DNA of 57,868 bases from UA16 sp965661575 (GTDB taxonomy: Bacteria; Bacteroidota; Bacteroidia; Flavobacteriales_D; Sanyastnellaceae): positions 1 to 57,868 of the forward strand of contig CBFIEJ010000008.1 in assembly GCA_965661575.1 (NCBI GenBank). Reading direction: 5' to 3'. The notes beneath the pieces are model-generated. The model was not told where the DNA came from. It saw only the letters and a program-made list of their open reading frames with translations, and did no database searches. The position numbers and the translations under genes are program-made. Below are positions 34,432 through 42,740 of the stretch, one piece after another. Position 1 is the first letter of the stretch, and every line of letters begins with the position of its first letter.

Positions 34432-35718
34432 TTATTCCGTTCTAATGGCTTCAACAGGTCGAATGGAGACCGCACGCAACGCAGGCAACACACCAGCAAC
34501 TGCTCCCATTACGACCATGATGGCCAATGATTTAATTACAATATCAACTGAAACTTCTGGGTTGCGAAAACTCCCCCCATCCATGCCTGGACTCGCACGA
34601 AGAAACGCATCGATGGCTTCGATGGTCGCGACTCCCAACACTGCTCCTATGAGGCCAAAGAGCGATGTTAAAAACAACGTCTCCCCCATGATCTGTCTGA
34701 CAATCATTCCCGGTGATGCTCCAAGTGCGCGACGCACACCCAATTCGTTGGTTCGTTCTCGGACTGTGATCAGCATGATGTTCATGATTCCAATGATTCC
34801 GGCCAAGAGTGCCAAACCGCCAAAAACAAAGCTCACCCATCGGATGGCTCCAAAAACGGACTGAATCTGCTCGTATTCTTCCGCAACTGTCCAATGACCA
34901 AACGCACGATCATCATCGGGATGAATGGACAATCTGGACTTCAGTACAGACATCACCTCGGTCGCCGCCGAATCTGCATGCACATTTTCGTCAAACAGCA
35001 GGCACAACCAGCTCACCTCATCACCATAGTGAAAAGCCTGATTGAAAGTTGAAAAAGGGATCAAAATACTTTGCAAATCCTCCTCAGCATCCTCCCCGTC
35101 ACGCAACGAACCAAAAACACCAACCACCACAAAATTGACACCATTGATGCGTATGCTCCCGCCAATGGGTTCTTCATCGGCGGCAAATAAAATGTCGCGT
35201 ACCCGCTTACCAATCACCGCAATCTTTCGACCATCAGCAATGTCTTGGTTGTTGATGTGCCGTCCGACCTCAATTGGCTTGGCCTCAATCAGTCTCTGTT
35301 CCGGGTATTCCCCAAAAACGGTAAAAGCCCCTGTCTTGATCCCGCGGGTAACGTTGTTGGAACCCCGCCAGCCGCCGAGCTGGTTTTGAGGAGCTGTCAC
35401 GACCAACGTCTGACTGTTAGCTTTCAGGTATTCGACATCAGAGATGGTCAAATCAACGCTTCGCCCGCGTTGAAATCCTTTGTACGGAATGCTTGTGGAC
35501 TGGGTCCACATGAACATGCTGTTTTTCGCCGAATCACCTAAGTCCTGTGAAACACCATTCTCCAGGCCGTTGGCAGATCCAATGGTCAAAATGATCATAA
35601 ACAATCCCCAACCCACACCCAAACCGCTCAGAGCTGTGCGCAGAGGTCGTTGAATCAATATTTGGATCAATTCCAAAAAATGATCGCGGTCAAAGAAGTG
35701 TTTGAACCGCCTATTCAT
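34432..35718 (-). CDS. MacB-type ABC transporter permease (second copy)
   Basis: A 428-residue permease of the MacB/FtsX superfamily. The first TM follows LRTALSGLGVGWGLFMIILTIG, then a periplasmic MacB_PCD domain of about 230 residues. The FtsX core of three TMs begins at GGLALLAGIIGIMNIMLITVRERTNELGVRRALGASPGMIVRQIMGE, whose cytoplasmic coupling helix ERTNELGVRRALGA is the family signature. The protein ends SIRPVEAIRTE. It probably pairs with the similar neighbouring permease as a heterodimer. Its start overlaps the end of that gene by eight bases. Confidence 0.9.
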   Translation of the reverse strand: MNRRFKHFFDRDHFLELIQILIQRPLRTALSGLGVGWGLFMIILTIGSANGLENGVSQDLGDSAKNSMFMWTQSTSIPYKGFQRGRSVDLTISDVEYLKANSQTLVVTAPQNQLGGWRGSNNVTRGIKTGAFTVFGEYPEQRLIEAKPIEVGRHINNQDIADGRKIAVIGKRVRDILFAADEEPIGGSIRINGVNFVVVGVFGSLRDGEDAEEDLQSILIPFSTFNQAFHYGDEVSWLCLLFDENVHADSAATEVMSVLKSRLSIHPDDDRAFGHWTVAEEYEQIQSVFGAIRWVSFVFGGLALLAGIIGIMNIMLITVRERTNELGVRRALGASPGMIVRQIMGETLFLTSLFGLIGAVLGVATIEAIDAFLRASPGMDGGSFRNPEVSVDIVIKSLAIMVVMGAVAGVLPALRAVSIRPVEAIRTE

Positions 35719-36949
35719 CGCGCAACGCTTCTACTGGGCGAATGGAAACGGCTCGGGTAGCTGGGCCGAGAGCACTGAGGACTCCTACAGACATCAAAAT
35801 GCCCAAAGCCAGAATGGCTGAAGCAAAGTCGACACGAGGATTGGAGAAAAATTCGTGGTCTGCGTATGGGGCTAAGGATTGCAACGTCCAAACCCCTGCT
35901 ACCAATCCAACACATCCCGACACAAGCATTAGCACCACCGATTCCTGTACAATTTGTCCTACGATGCTTCCACTCGTTGCGCCCAGTGCCTTGCGAACTC
36001 CGATCTCTTTGGTGCGCTCCCTCACTACAATGGCCATGATATTCGCTACACCCATGGCTCCGGCCAACAGCGTCATCAATCCAACGAACCAAACAAACAA
36101 ATTGATGCCCTGGAAAATGGATCGGAACATTTCTGCGTCCTCGTTTCTATTTTCCACCCAAACCCCTTCTGAATCCTCGGGATGCACTGCGAGTCGATTC
36201 TGTAACCAAGACAACAACCCTGTTGATGTGGCGCGGGTTTCTTCGATTTCTGCTGCCCCGGTGCCAATCGACAACCGACTGATGACATCAGAATTCTGAA
36301 ACAAACTTTGTGCGGTGGTAAAAGGCACGTACACACTGCGGTTTTCCCAACGAGACCCAGCTTGGTCAAAAGCCCCCACCACCGCAAATTGAATGCCACG
36401 GAGCATCACAAACGAGCCCACCGCGTCTGCGGGCTTCGTGCCGCGCGGATACAAATCACGCAGGACCTGACCACCAATTACAGCAACCTTTCTATTCTCA
36501 AGCAAATCACGCGCATTGACGAAACGTCCAGCTGTCACGTTGACCGCAGCAATGTCCTTTTGATCGGGATCCACCCCGCGGAGACCGTAAGATCCTTGCT
36601 CATTTTCGTATTGCACGGTGCTTCCCCATCGGAAAAGCAACCGTGACCACGCGGGAATGGTATCCAACTGTTCTTTGAGGGCACTTTCATCGGCGTTGTG
36701 CAATTGCACCTGCCGATTCGGTTTGCGTCCACGATACGCCAATTGCGTTCGGCCAGTCCTGACTTCTATCAAATTCGAAGCACGATCACCAAAGGTCGAT
36801 TGCACTCCGTTTTCAAGGCCCGTTCCGAGGCCTTGCATCACAACAAGTATAAAGATCCCGAGTGCGATGCTCAATCCTGTGAGCCCTGTACGCAATGGAT
36901 TGCTGAGGACTGTGTTCGCAATTTCCAGCCAGGAATCACGATCAAACAT
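35711..36949 (-). CDS. MacB-type ABC transporter permease (first copy)
   Basis: A 412-residue paralogue of the following permease, with the same layout: TM1 at LRTGLTGLSIALGIFILVVMQGLG, a periplasmic MacB_PCD domain, and an FtsX core with GAMGVANIMAIVVRERTKEIGVRKALGATSGSIVGQIVQESV and the end SIRPVEALRDE. The two copies are clearly related but diverged, consistent with a heterodimeric channel. In contrast to MacB of E. coli, the ATPase is a separate protein, encoded immediately upstream with an eight-base overlap. Substrate unknown: antibiotics, lipopeptides or lipoproteins are handled by relatives. Confidence 0.9.
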   Translation of the reverse strand: MFDRDSWLEIANTVLSNPLRTGLTGLSIALGIFILVVMQGLGTGLENGVQSTFGDRASNLIEVRTGRTQLAYRGRKPNRQVQLHNADESALKEQLDTIPAWSRLLFRWGSTVQYENEQGSYGLRGVDPDQKDIAAVNVTAGRFVNARDLLENRKVAVIGGQVLRDLYPRGTKPADAVGSFVMLRGIQFAVVGAFDQAGSRWENRSVYVPFTTAQSLFQNSDVISRLSIGTGAAEIEETRATSTGLLSWLQNRLAVHPEDSEGVWVENRNEDAEMFRSIFQGINLFVWFVGLMTLLAGAMGVANIMAIVVRERTKEIGVRKALGATSGSIVGQIVQESVVLMLVSGCVGLVAGVWTLQSLAPYADHEFFSNPRVDFASAILALGILMSVGVLSALGPATRAVSIRPVEALRDE

Positions 36950-37625
36950 GATCCGCTGGTTTGGCGCTTTCGATCAAGCCGTCTTTGAGCCGAATGACCC
37001 GATCGCATTGGTCTGCAATCTCATTTTCATGTGTCACAATCACGATTGTAATGCCCTCACCATTGATTTCGCGCAATAGCTCCATGACCTCATTGGAAGT
37101 GACAGAATCCAGCGCACCCGTGGGCTCGTCTGCCAATATCAAACGAGGTTCAGCAATCAGTGCCCGTGCAATCGCAACGCGTTGCTTTTGTCCTCCACTC
37201 ATCTGATTGGGCAGGTGATTTGCCCATTCTTCGAGGCCAACACGCTTCAAATATCGCATCGCTTGTTTTTGTCTTTCCTTTCGAGGAACCTTCTGATAGT
37301 ATAGCGGAAGGGCCACATTTTCAAGCGCTGTTTTGAATGAAATCAAATTGAAACTTTGGAAGACAAATCCTAAGAATTGACTTCGGTAGCGGGCGGCTAG
37401 ACGCTCAGTCAAGCCATTCATCTTCTGGCCATCCAACAGGTAAGAACCCTCGTCTGAATCGTCCAGAAGTCCTAAAACGTTCAGAAGAGTCGACTTGCCA
37501 GAGCCACTTGACCCCATGATCGCAACCAGTTCGCCTTCTGACACTTCGCAGTCGATGCCCTTCAACACCTCCATGGACTGGTTGCCCATCTGGTAAGATT
37601 TTCGAATGCCTTTAAGAGAAATCAC
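36942..37625 (-). CDS. ABC transporter ATPase, MacB/LolD type
   Basis: A 227-residue ATPase with Walker A GSSGSGKSTLL (about 40-50), the Q-loop in FVFQSFNLIS, signature LPNQMSGGQKQRVAIARAL, Walker B RLILADEPTGALDSVTS and the switch His in VIVTHENEIA. The sequence belongs to the MacB/LolD/FtsE branch. The start is taken as GTG at 37625 (reads MISLKGIRKSY), because TATCTTCG lies four bases before it. Residues encoded further upstream in frame overlap hutH's end and look unlike an ABC protein. First gene of the exporter operon. Confidence 0.92.
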   Translation of the reverse strand: MISLKGIRKSYQMGNQSMEVLKGIDCEVSEGELVAIMGSSGSGKSTLLNVLGLLDDSDEGSYLLDGQKMNGLTERLAARYRSQFLGFVFQSFNLISFKTALENVALPLYYQKVPRKERQKQAMRYLKRVGLEEWANHLPNQMSGGQKQRVAIARALIAEPRLILADEPTGALDSVTSNEVMELLREINGEGITIVIVTHENEIADQCDRVIRLKDGLIESAKPADHV

Positions 37626-37629
37626 GCCC

Positions 37630-37637
37630 CGAAGATA
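37630..37637 (-). promoter_or_regulatory. -7 element TATCTTCG before the exporter operon
   Basis: TATCTTCG, GGGC, then GTG at 37625. It decides the start codon of the ATPase and gives the exporter operon a promoter independent of hutH. Confidence 0.6.
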
Positions 37638-37662
37638 GGTTGGTCGCTGTGCACAGCTCCAT

Positions 37663-39159
37663 TCAAGAATCCAAATCCTGTGAAAACATCCATTCACGCG
37701 CCCCAAGCATCTGCGGCTGCAGAAATACATCGGTCCCTGAAAAAGGAACAACCGTTCGAAACGCTTCTTGCAGCTTCAATAAACGAGGAGCCATTCCCGA
37801 TTCATTGCGTAAACTAGCCGCTTGAGCAGCGGTGAGACACTCTACAGCTAACACCTGCTCCACGTTATCCAAGACTTTCCACAATTTTAGGGCGCCATTG
37901 GCTCCCATACTCACGTGATCTTCTTGTCCATTGCTGCTGTCGATGGTATCCGAAGAACTGGGTGTGCAGAGTTGCTTGTTTTGTGAGACCAGCGAAGCGG
38001 AAGTGTATTGAGCAATCATCAAACCGCTATTCAGACCTGGATTGGATGAAAGAAAAGCCGGCAACCCTTGTTTTCCAGACAATAATTTGAATGTACGACG
38101 CTCAGAAATGCTGCCCCATTCGTGAGCCGCCAAAGCGAGAGCATCTAAATGCAATGCGAGAGGCTGTCCATGGAAGTTTCCCCCACTCAGAATTTGATCC
38201 AACTCAGGAAAAATCAGAGGGTTATCGGTGACCGCATTCACTTCATTTTCAAAAACTGTTCGTGCCGCGAGCAGTGAGTTGCGAGAAGCCCCGTGCACCT
38301 GCGGTGTGCACCGAAAGGAATAGGGGTCTTGCACTTGTTGTCTCGGTTTCTTTTGCCATTCACTGCCCTCTAACCATTGGCGCACATTCCCGGCGACCAA
38401 TTCCGCTCCTGCTTGGTTGCGCACCTGATGAATGCAAGCTTCAAATGGTTCCGGTCGACCCATCCAAGACTCGAGCGACCATGCGCACAAGGCATCCGCC
38501 CACTGAGCGATGCGTTCCATCCGCTTGATGGCCATGACGCCATAGCCCAACATCAATTGCGTTCCGTTGATCAAGGCCAAACCCTCCTTTGCACCAAGCT
38601 TTAACGGCGACCAACCTTTGGCCGCCAAAACATCTACAGCCGGCACTGGAACACCATCAATCTTCACTTCACCTTCACCAATCAGGGGCAACACCATGTG
38701 CGCCAGTGGAGCAAGATCGCCACTCGCTCCCAGTGACCCTTGGCTTGGAATCACAGGAAAAACACGCTCATTAAGATGATCGATTAAACGTTGAATCGTT
38801 TGCAGTTGAATTCCGCTGTGTCCTTTTGAAAGCGCCTTGACCTTGAGGAGCAACATCGCCTTGACGATTTGTTCAGGGACATCATCGCCAACCCCACAAG
38901 CATGAGAAATGAGCAGATTGCGTTGCAGTTCGCTCAGTTGGTCCGAATTCACGCGGGTGTGAGCCAAATCACCGAATCCTGTATTCACCCCGTATATGGT
39001 TGGCTCTGAAGAATCATCCAATCGTTTTTCGAGGTATTTCCGGCATTCGACGACGGCTTGTTTAGCCTCTTCAGAGAGGACCACTTCACTTGTGGAATCC
39101 ACCGCGTCCCAAACCGACTCAAGGGACCAATGATTAAGGTTCAGTTCATTTACTTTCAC
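37663..39159 (-). CDS. hutH: Histidine ammonia-lyase
   Basis: A 498-residue enzyme that deaminates histidine to urocanate. The Ala145-Ser146-Gly147 triplet in SQGSLGASGDLAPLAH cyclises to the MIO cofactor. The catalytic Tyr is Tyr56 in TIYGVNTGFGDLAHTRV. Further family blocks are ALINGTQLMLGYG, QVQDPYSFRCTPQVHGASR and SSSDTIDSSNGQEDHVSMGANG. The start is GTG at 39159, placed four bases after TATATTCG. The gene lies about 17 kb from hutI and ftcD and is next to an exporter operon instead, so the histidine pathway is split here. Confidence 0.94.
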   Translation of the reverse strand: MKVNELNLNHWSLESVWDAVDSTSEVVLSEEAKQAVVECRKYLEKRLDDSSEPTIYGVNTGFGDLAHTRVNSDQLSELQRNLLISHACGVGDDVPEQIVKAMLLLKVKALSKGHSGIQLQTIQRLIDHLNERVFPVIPSQGSLGASGDLAPLAHMVLPLIGEGEVKIDGVPVPAVDVLAAKGWSPLKLGAKEGLALINGTQLMLGYGVMAIKRMERIAQWADALCAWSLESWMGRPEPFEACIHQVRNQAGAELVAGNVRQWLEGSEWQKKPRQQVQDPYSFRCTPQVHGASRNSLLAARTVFENEVNAVTDNPLIFPELDQILSGGNFHGQPLALHLDALALAAHEWGSISERRTFKLLSGKQGLPAFLSSNPGLNSGLMIAQYTSASLVSQNKQLCTPSSSDTIDSSNGQEDHVSMGANGALKLWKVLDNVEQVLAVECLTAAQAASLRNESGMAPRLLKLQEAFRTVVPFSGTDVFLQPQMLGAREWMFSQDLDS

Positions 39160-39163
39160 CCTT

Positions 39164-39171
39164 CGAATATA
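39164..39171 (-). promoter_or_regulatory. -7 element TATATTCG before hutH
   Basis: TATATTCG, AAGG, then GTG at 39159. A TTG 17 bases upstream (CCTTGAACGG) could be the -33 element, making this one of the more complete promoters in the window. Confidence 0.6.
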
Positions 39172-39198
39172 ATGCCATTGTCACCGTTCAAGGCGTCT

Positions 39199-39206
39199 TA
39201 TCTTCG
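39199..39206 (+). promoter_or_regulatory. -7 element TATCTTCG before the M16-like gene
   Basis: TATCTTCG eleven bases before the ATG at 39218, or twenty before the ATG at 39227. It shares a 58-base divergent gap with the hutH promoter. Confidence 0.45.
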
Positions 39207-39217
39207 AGCCTGTAAAA

Positions 39218-41281
39218 ATGCCAGCCATGACCCCCCATTTTCGAGCGATTGCCTTTTGCTTGTGCACATGCTTTCTCTTCTCGCAATCACACCCACTCAA
39301 AGGGCAAAAAACCCTAGATTCAGAACAGCAAAGCGTTTTCAGTTTTGATGCCATCTCAAGTGAAACACTTGACAACGGGCTGACTCTATCCTTCATTCAA
39401 AATTCTGAATCCAAAGACGATGCCCTCGCTTTGCATTGGGAGTACACGCCAGGCGTGGCCCAAAATCTTGCGGGATTGCGCTCTGCTCACATGCGCTGTT
39501 TGCTGGAAACTCTCAAGAATCAAATCACTGCATATCCAGCATTGGATTGGGCAACGCTCGAAGTCAGCGCAGACGGTGACCTTCTCACCCTTCTACCCAC
39601 ATCAGAAGACTTTCCAGAGGTTCTAGAATGGCTGGCCAACACGATAACATCATTTGAATTGGAAGCCGCCACCTGGTCTGAAGTCGCGACTGCAATGAAA
39701 AATGAATTGCAAGAGCGCGGTGCTTTTTCTGGAATAAATCCCATCGATCAATTGATGAAGCATCGGTTGTTTTCCAATCAACACCCCTATGGTGAGCGTC
39801 CCAGCGCCTCGTCGGTAAACGCCATCCAGCTTGAAGACATCAAAGCATTCCATCGAAAATACTACCTACCCAACAACTGCCATCTTGTTTTCTGCACCCC
39901 TGCAGGCATTCAAAATTTACAGGCAAATGCAACCAACTTCTTCAAAGATTGGAAAGCACGATCTGTCCCTGCAGCAAGTCTGGCACGCCCGGGTGTTGGA
40001 CGCTACAATGAAGTTTCTTGGATTACATCCGACAACACTGAATTTCTGACATTTCAAGTGGGTCATGTCATGAGGCTCAAACCCGAAAATGACGACGAAT
40101 GGATTTTAACAAGCTTGGCCAATGTCATTCGTGAGCGTATTCAATCCGTGCTTGAATCCAGCGCTCAAATCGAAGTAAATTTCGAATACGACAAGAGCAT
40201 GGGGCAATTCATCATTCGTGGGAGTCATATTGCTGGGAGCCGCATTCTCGTCAACATTCAAGAGATTCTTAACGTGCTGCAGCTGATCACAGAAGAACTT
40301 CCGTCTGAAGAGGAACTAGCAGAAGCGCATGAACAATGGATAAAAGAACAGCATAGCCATTCAATGGATGCGACATTTGTTGCACAGGTGGCTGCATCGG
40401 GCCCGAGCAATGAGCGCCTCAAATCTGAAGAACAGATGCGAAATAGCCTCAGTGCAGTGACCCCCAATGATGTGCGCCGTGTAGCGAACAATCTTCTTCG
40501 TCCCCAAAGCCTGCAAATCGTCGGCACAGGACCGCAAAAAATTGGATTGGCCATTGGGGAATCCATCGATGGAAACGGAAACATCGACGAGTATACATCC
40601 GCTGGTGTGCTGATCGAGCCCTATTCGCCCGTACCCGGGCTCACACCTGACTCCATCTTTGATGCCTTTTACGCAGCTTGCGGTGGAAAGCGTGCATTCG
40701 AAGACTTGAACACATCACGCTCAGTTGTGCGCATGGACGCGGAAGGCGGAACGGTTTTTACGGTCACTACCGAGAACCAATACGGAATAAGGTTTGCCTC
40801 CTCGTTCGAAGCCAATGGCCAGGTGGTGATGGAAAATATCGTCACCATGGAAGAGGGCTTCAAGCGTCAAATGGACGTCAATCAAGCCATGAGCAGCAGG
40901 GAATACAGGCGGCTCAGGCCAGAACTTTATGCTGCGAGATTTCTGCACTTGGATGAACTCCAGGGCGAGGCCGAGGTTCTGGGCACCTTTGAAACCAATG
41001 GCACACTTCAGTATGTTGTGCGCATTCAGTTCGCCAACAACGTAGTTGAAACCCTGTTTTTCGATCAAACCTCGTCCATGCTCATCAAGGCAATTGTAGA
41101 ACGCATGGGAGCCTCGGGGCCCAATCAAACAACATCTGACTTCGATGAATACAAAACGTACGATGGTTTAACTTTCCCCTCACGCATCACCCAAACGACC
41201 AATGGTCGTTCCGTTGAACTCGTTACGGAAGAAATGCGACTGAATGTCCGAATCAACTCAGATATCTTCGAGCGAAACTGA
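39218..41281 (+). CDS. Exported M16 (insulinase)-like protein with lost zinc motif
   Basis: A 687-residue protein with a signal peptide (about 1-30) and two M16-type domains, shown by VFSFDAISSETLDNGLTLSFIQN, PYGERPSASSVNAIQLEDIKAFHRKYYLPNNCHLVF and a second half to about residue 450. Active M16A/B enzymes have HxxEH after AGxAH. The equivalent segment here is AGLRSAHMRCLLETL (about 85-99), with no HxxEH, so it is probably non-catalytic, like the inactive partner of M16 heterodimers. Residues about 500-687 form a LolA/outer-membrane-lipoprotein-carrier-like beta domain (DEYKTYDGLTFPSRITQTTNG). It starts a three-gene set with an FtsE-like ATPase and a GT2 enzyme. Confidence 0.8.
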   Translation: MPAMTPHFRAIAFCLCTCFLFSQSHPLKGQKTLDSEQQSVFSFDAISSETLDNGLTLSFIQNSESKDDALALHWEYTPGVAQNLAGLRSAHMRCLLETLKNQITAYPALDWATLEVSADGDLLTLLPTSEDFPEVLEWLANTITSFELEAATWSEVATAMKNELQERGAFSGINPIDQLMKHRLFSNQHPYGERPSASSVNAIQLEDIKAFHRKYYLPNNCHLVFCTPAGIQNLQANATNFFKDWKARSVPAASLARPGVGRYNEVSWITSDNTEFLTFQVGHVMRLKPENDDEWILTSLANVIRERIQSVLESSAQIEVNFEYDKSMGQFIIRGSHIAGSRILVNIQEILNVLQLITEELPSEEELAEAHEQWIKEQHSHSMDATFVAQVAASGPSNERLKSEEQMRNSLSAVTPNDVRRVANNLLRPQSLQIVGTGPQKIGLAIGESIDGNGNIDEYTSAGVLIEPYSPVPGLTPDSIFDAFYAACGGKRAFEDLNTSRSVVRMDAEGGTVFTVTTENQYGIRFASSFEANGQVVMENIVTMEEGFKRQMDVNQAMSSREYRRLRPELYAARFLHLDELQGEAEVLGTFETNGTLQYVVRIQFANNVVETLFFDQTSSMLIKAIVERMGASGPNQTTSDFDEYKTYDGLTFPSRITQTTNGRSVELVTEEMRLNVRINSDIFERN

Positions 41282-41286
41282 CCCTT

Positions 41287-41973
41287 ATGGAATCAAAAAC
41301 ACTTGTCAAATTAGAATCAATATCGGTTCAGCAAGCGGAGCATACGGTGCTCAAAGATGTCAATTTAACCATCGAAAGTGGCGAGTTGATTTACCTCATC
41401 GGCAAAACTGGCTCGGGTAAAAGCTCGTTGCTCAAGGCACTTTACGGTGACCTTCCCATCGCATCCGGGACGGGAGCAGTCTGCGGACATGATCTCACAC
41501 AAGTAAATCGTAAAAACATGCACCTCTTGCGGCGAGACTTGGGCATTGTCTTCCAAGATTTTGCCTTGCTCCAGGATCGAACAGCCGAAGCGAACCTCGC
41601 GTTTGTGTTGCTTGCAACTGGCTGGAGTAAAGGTGCTGCTCTGGAATCTCGCATTCAAACTTGTCTCAAATCTGTTGGGCTTGAAACCAAGGGATACAAA
41701 ATGCCGCACGCTCTGTCTGGCGGTGAGCAACAGCGCCTAGCCATCGCAAGATCTTTACTGAATGAACCACCACTGATCATTGCTGATGAGCCGACAGGGA
41801 ACTTGGATCCAGAAACGACAGATGGCATCCTCGGACTTCTGCACGAGTTGGCTCAACAAGAACGATCCGTCTTGATGGCAACGCACGACCATCGAGCATG
41901 GCATAAATACCCCGGAAGAGTCATTGAGTGCATCGACGGAAAAATCACTCCCTATCAAAACAGTCCGTCATGA
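41287..41973 (+). CDS. FtsE-like ABC ATPase
   Basis: A 228-residue ATPase with Walker A IGKTGSGKSSLLKALYGD (about 38-55), Q-loop IVFQDFALLQDRTAEAN, signature HALSGGEQQRLAIARSLLN, Walker B LIIADEPTGNLDPET and switch His in MATHDHRAW. YLIGKTGSGKSSLLKALYGD is the wording typical of Bacteroidota FtsE, which works with FtsX to control peptidoglycan hydrolysis at division. No FtsX-type permease gene is adjacent, so ftsE is not assigned as a symbol. It begins five bases after the M16-like gene and overlaps the GT2 gene by ATGA. Confidence 0.86.
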   Translation: MESKTLVKLESISVQQAEHTVLKDVNLTIESGELIYLIGKTGSGKSSLLKALYGDLPIASGTGAVCGHDLTQVNRKNMHLLRRDLGIVFQDFALLQDRTAEANLAFVLLATGWSKGAALESRIQTCLKSVGLETKGYKMPHALSGGEQQRLAIARSLLNEPPLIIADEPTGNLDPETTDGILGLLHELAQQERSVLMATHDHRAWHKYPGRVIECIDGKITPYQNSPS

Positions 41974-42740
41974 AACAAGGCGAGCGGCCGCTTTTGAGCA
42001 TTGTCATTCCTGTCAAGCAAGACTTGGTCGGCCTCCAAAAAACCCTTGACATCTTGTTCCGACTGAGTGAGCAATCTCACAAGTTGGAACTGATTGTCAT
42101 CGACGGAGGCGGCTGCGAACAAACCGCAACATTTTTGCTTCAGAATCAGCAGCGTATTCAACACATTCGCTCAAATGCTGACGCTGGAATCTACCAGGCG
42201 ATGAATTACGGAAAAGGCTGTGCAACAGGCCGATGGGTTTGGTTTTGTGGCGCAGGAGATTTACCCAATGAAGCCACTTGGGAAATGATGCTCGTTGAAA
42301 TGGAAGCATGGACGCATGACCAGCTGCACATCTTAGGAGTAGAACTCGGAGCCGACCGTGAAACTGGAGTCCCTGCGCATTATCCACCGCGTTGGGATGA
42401 CTCGTTGATTTGGCGGAATACCACACATCACCAAGGTGTAATCTATCCGTTATCTGTCATTCAAGCCACTGACTTCGATCCACAATTTAGCGTTCTCGCG
42501 GATTATGCAGTGCATTTGCATTTTTGGGCCTCCGGACTTCAAGCCACCTTGCACGAAGTCACTTGGAGCCTCATCGAGGCCGGTGGCATCTCACGTCGAT
42601 TTAGCTTGAGCCTTTACTGGCAAGAATGGCAACTCAAACGAAAAACGATTCGTGGGTGGCGCCTCCTCGCTCAGCCTTTCTGGTTGTTGATCAAATTTGG
42701 ATTTAAAAAAACAGGAATCAGCCGATCGGGAGCGGCTTAA
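41970..42740 (+). CDS. Family 2 glycosyltransferase
   Basis: A 256-residue GT-A fold glycosyltransferase. The opening LSIVIPVKQDLVGLQKTLDILF and LELIVIDGGGCEQTATFL supply the nucleotide-binding part. NADAGIYQAMNYGKGCATGRWVWFCGAGDLP carries the DAGIYxAMNxG signature of WcaA/colanic-acid-type GT2 enzymes, in which the DxD-equivalent is degenerate (GAGD). No TM segment, so it is cytoplasmic or peripheral. Donor and acceptor are unknown. The start is the ATG inside the ATGA overlap with the ATPase gene. Its stop codon overlaps the stop of the convergent GT4 gene in the shared bases TTAA. Confidence 0.85.
   Translation: MKQGERPLLSIVIPVKQDLVGLQKTLDILFRLSEQSHKLELIVIDGGGCEQTATFLLQNQQRIQHIRSNADAGIYQAMNYGKGCATGRWVWFCGAGDLPNEATWEMMLVEMEAWTHDQLHILGVELGADRETGVPAHYPPRWDDSLIWRNTTHHQGVIYPLSVIQATDFDPQFSVLADYAVHLHFWASGLQATLHEVTWSLIEAGGISRRFSLSLYWQEWQLKRKTIRGWRLLAQPFWLLIKFGFKKTGISRSGAA

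Noticed and set aside
41287..41973. Calling the lone ATPase FtsE with confidence
   Set aside because: The sequence is FtsE-like, but LolD and MacB ATPases are close relatives and no FtsX gene is adjacent.
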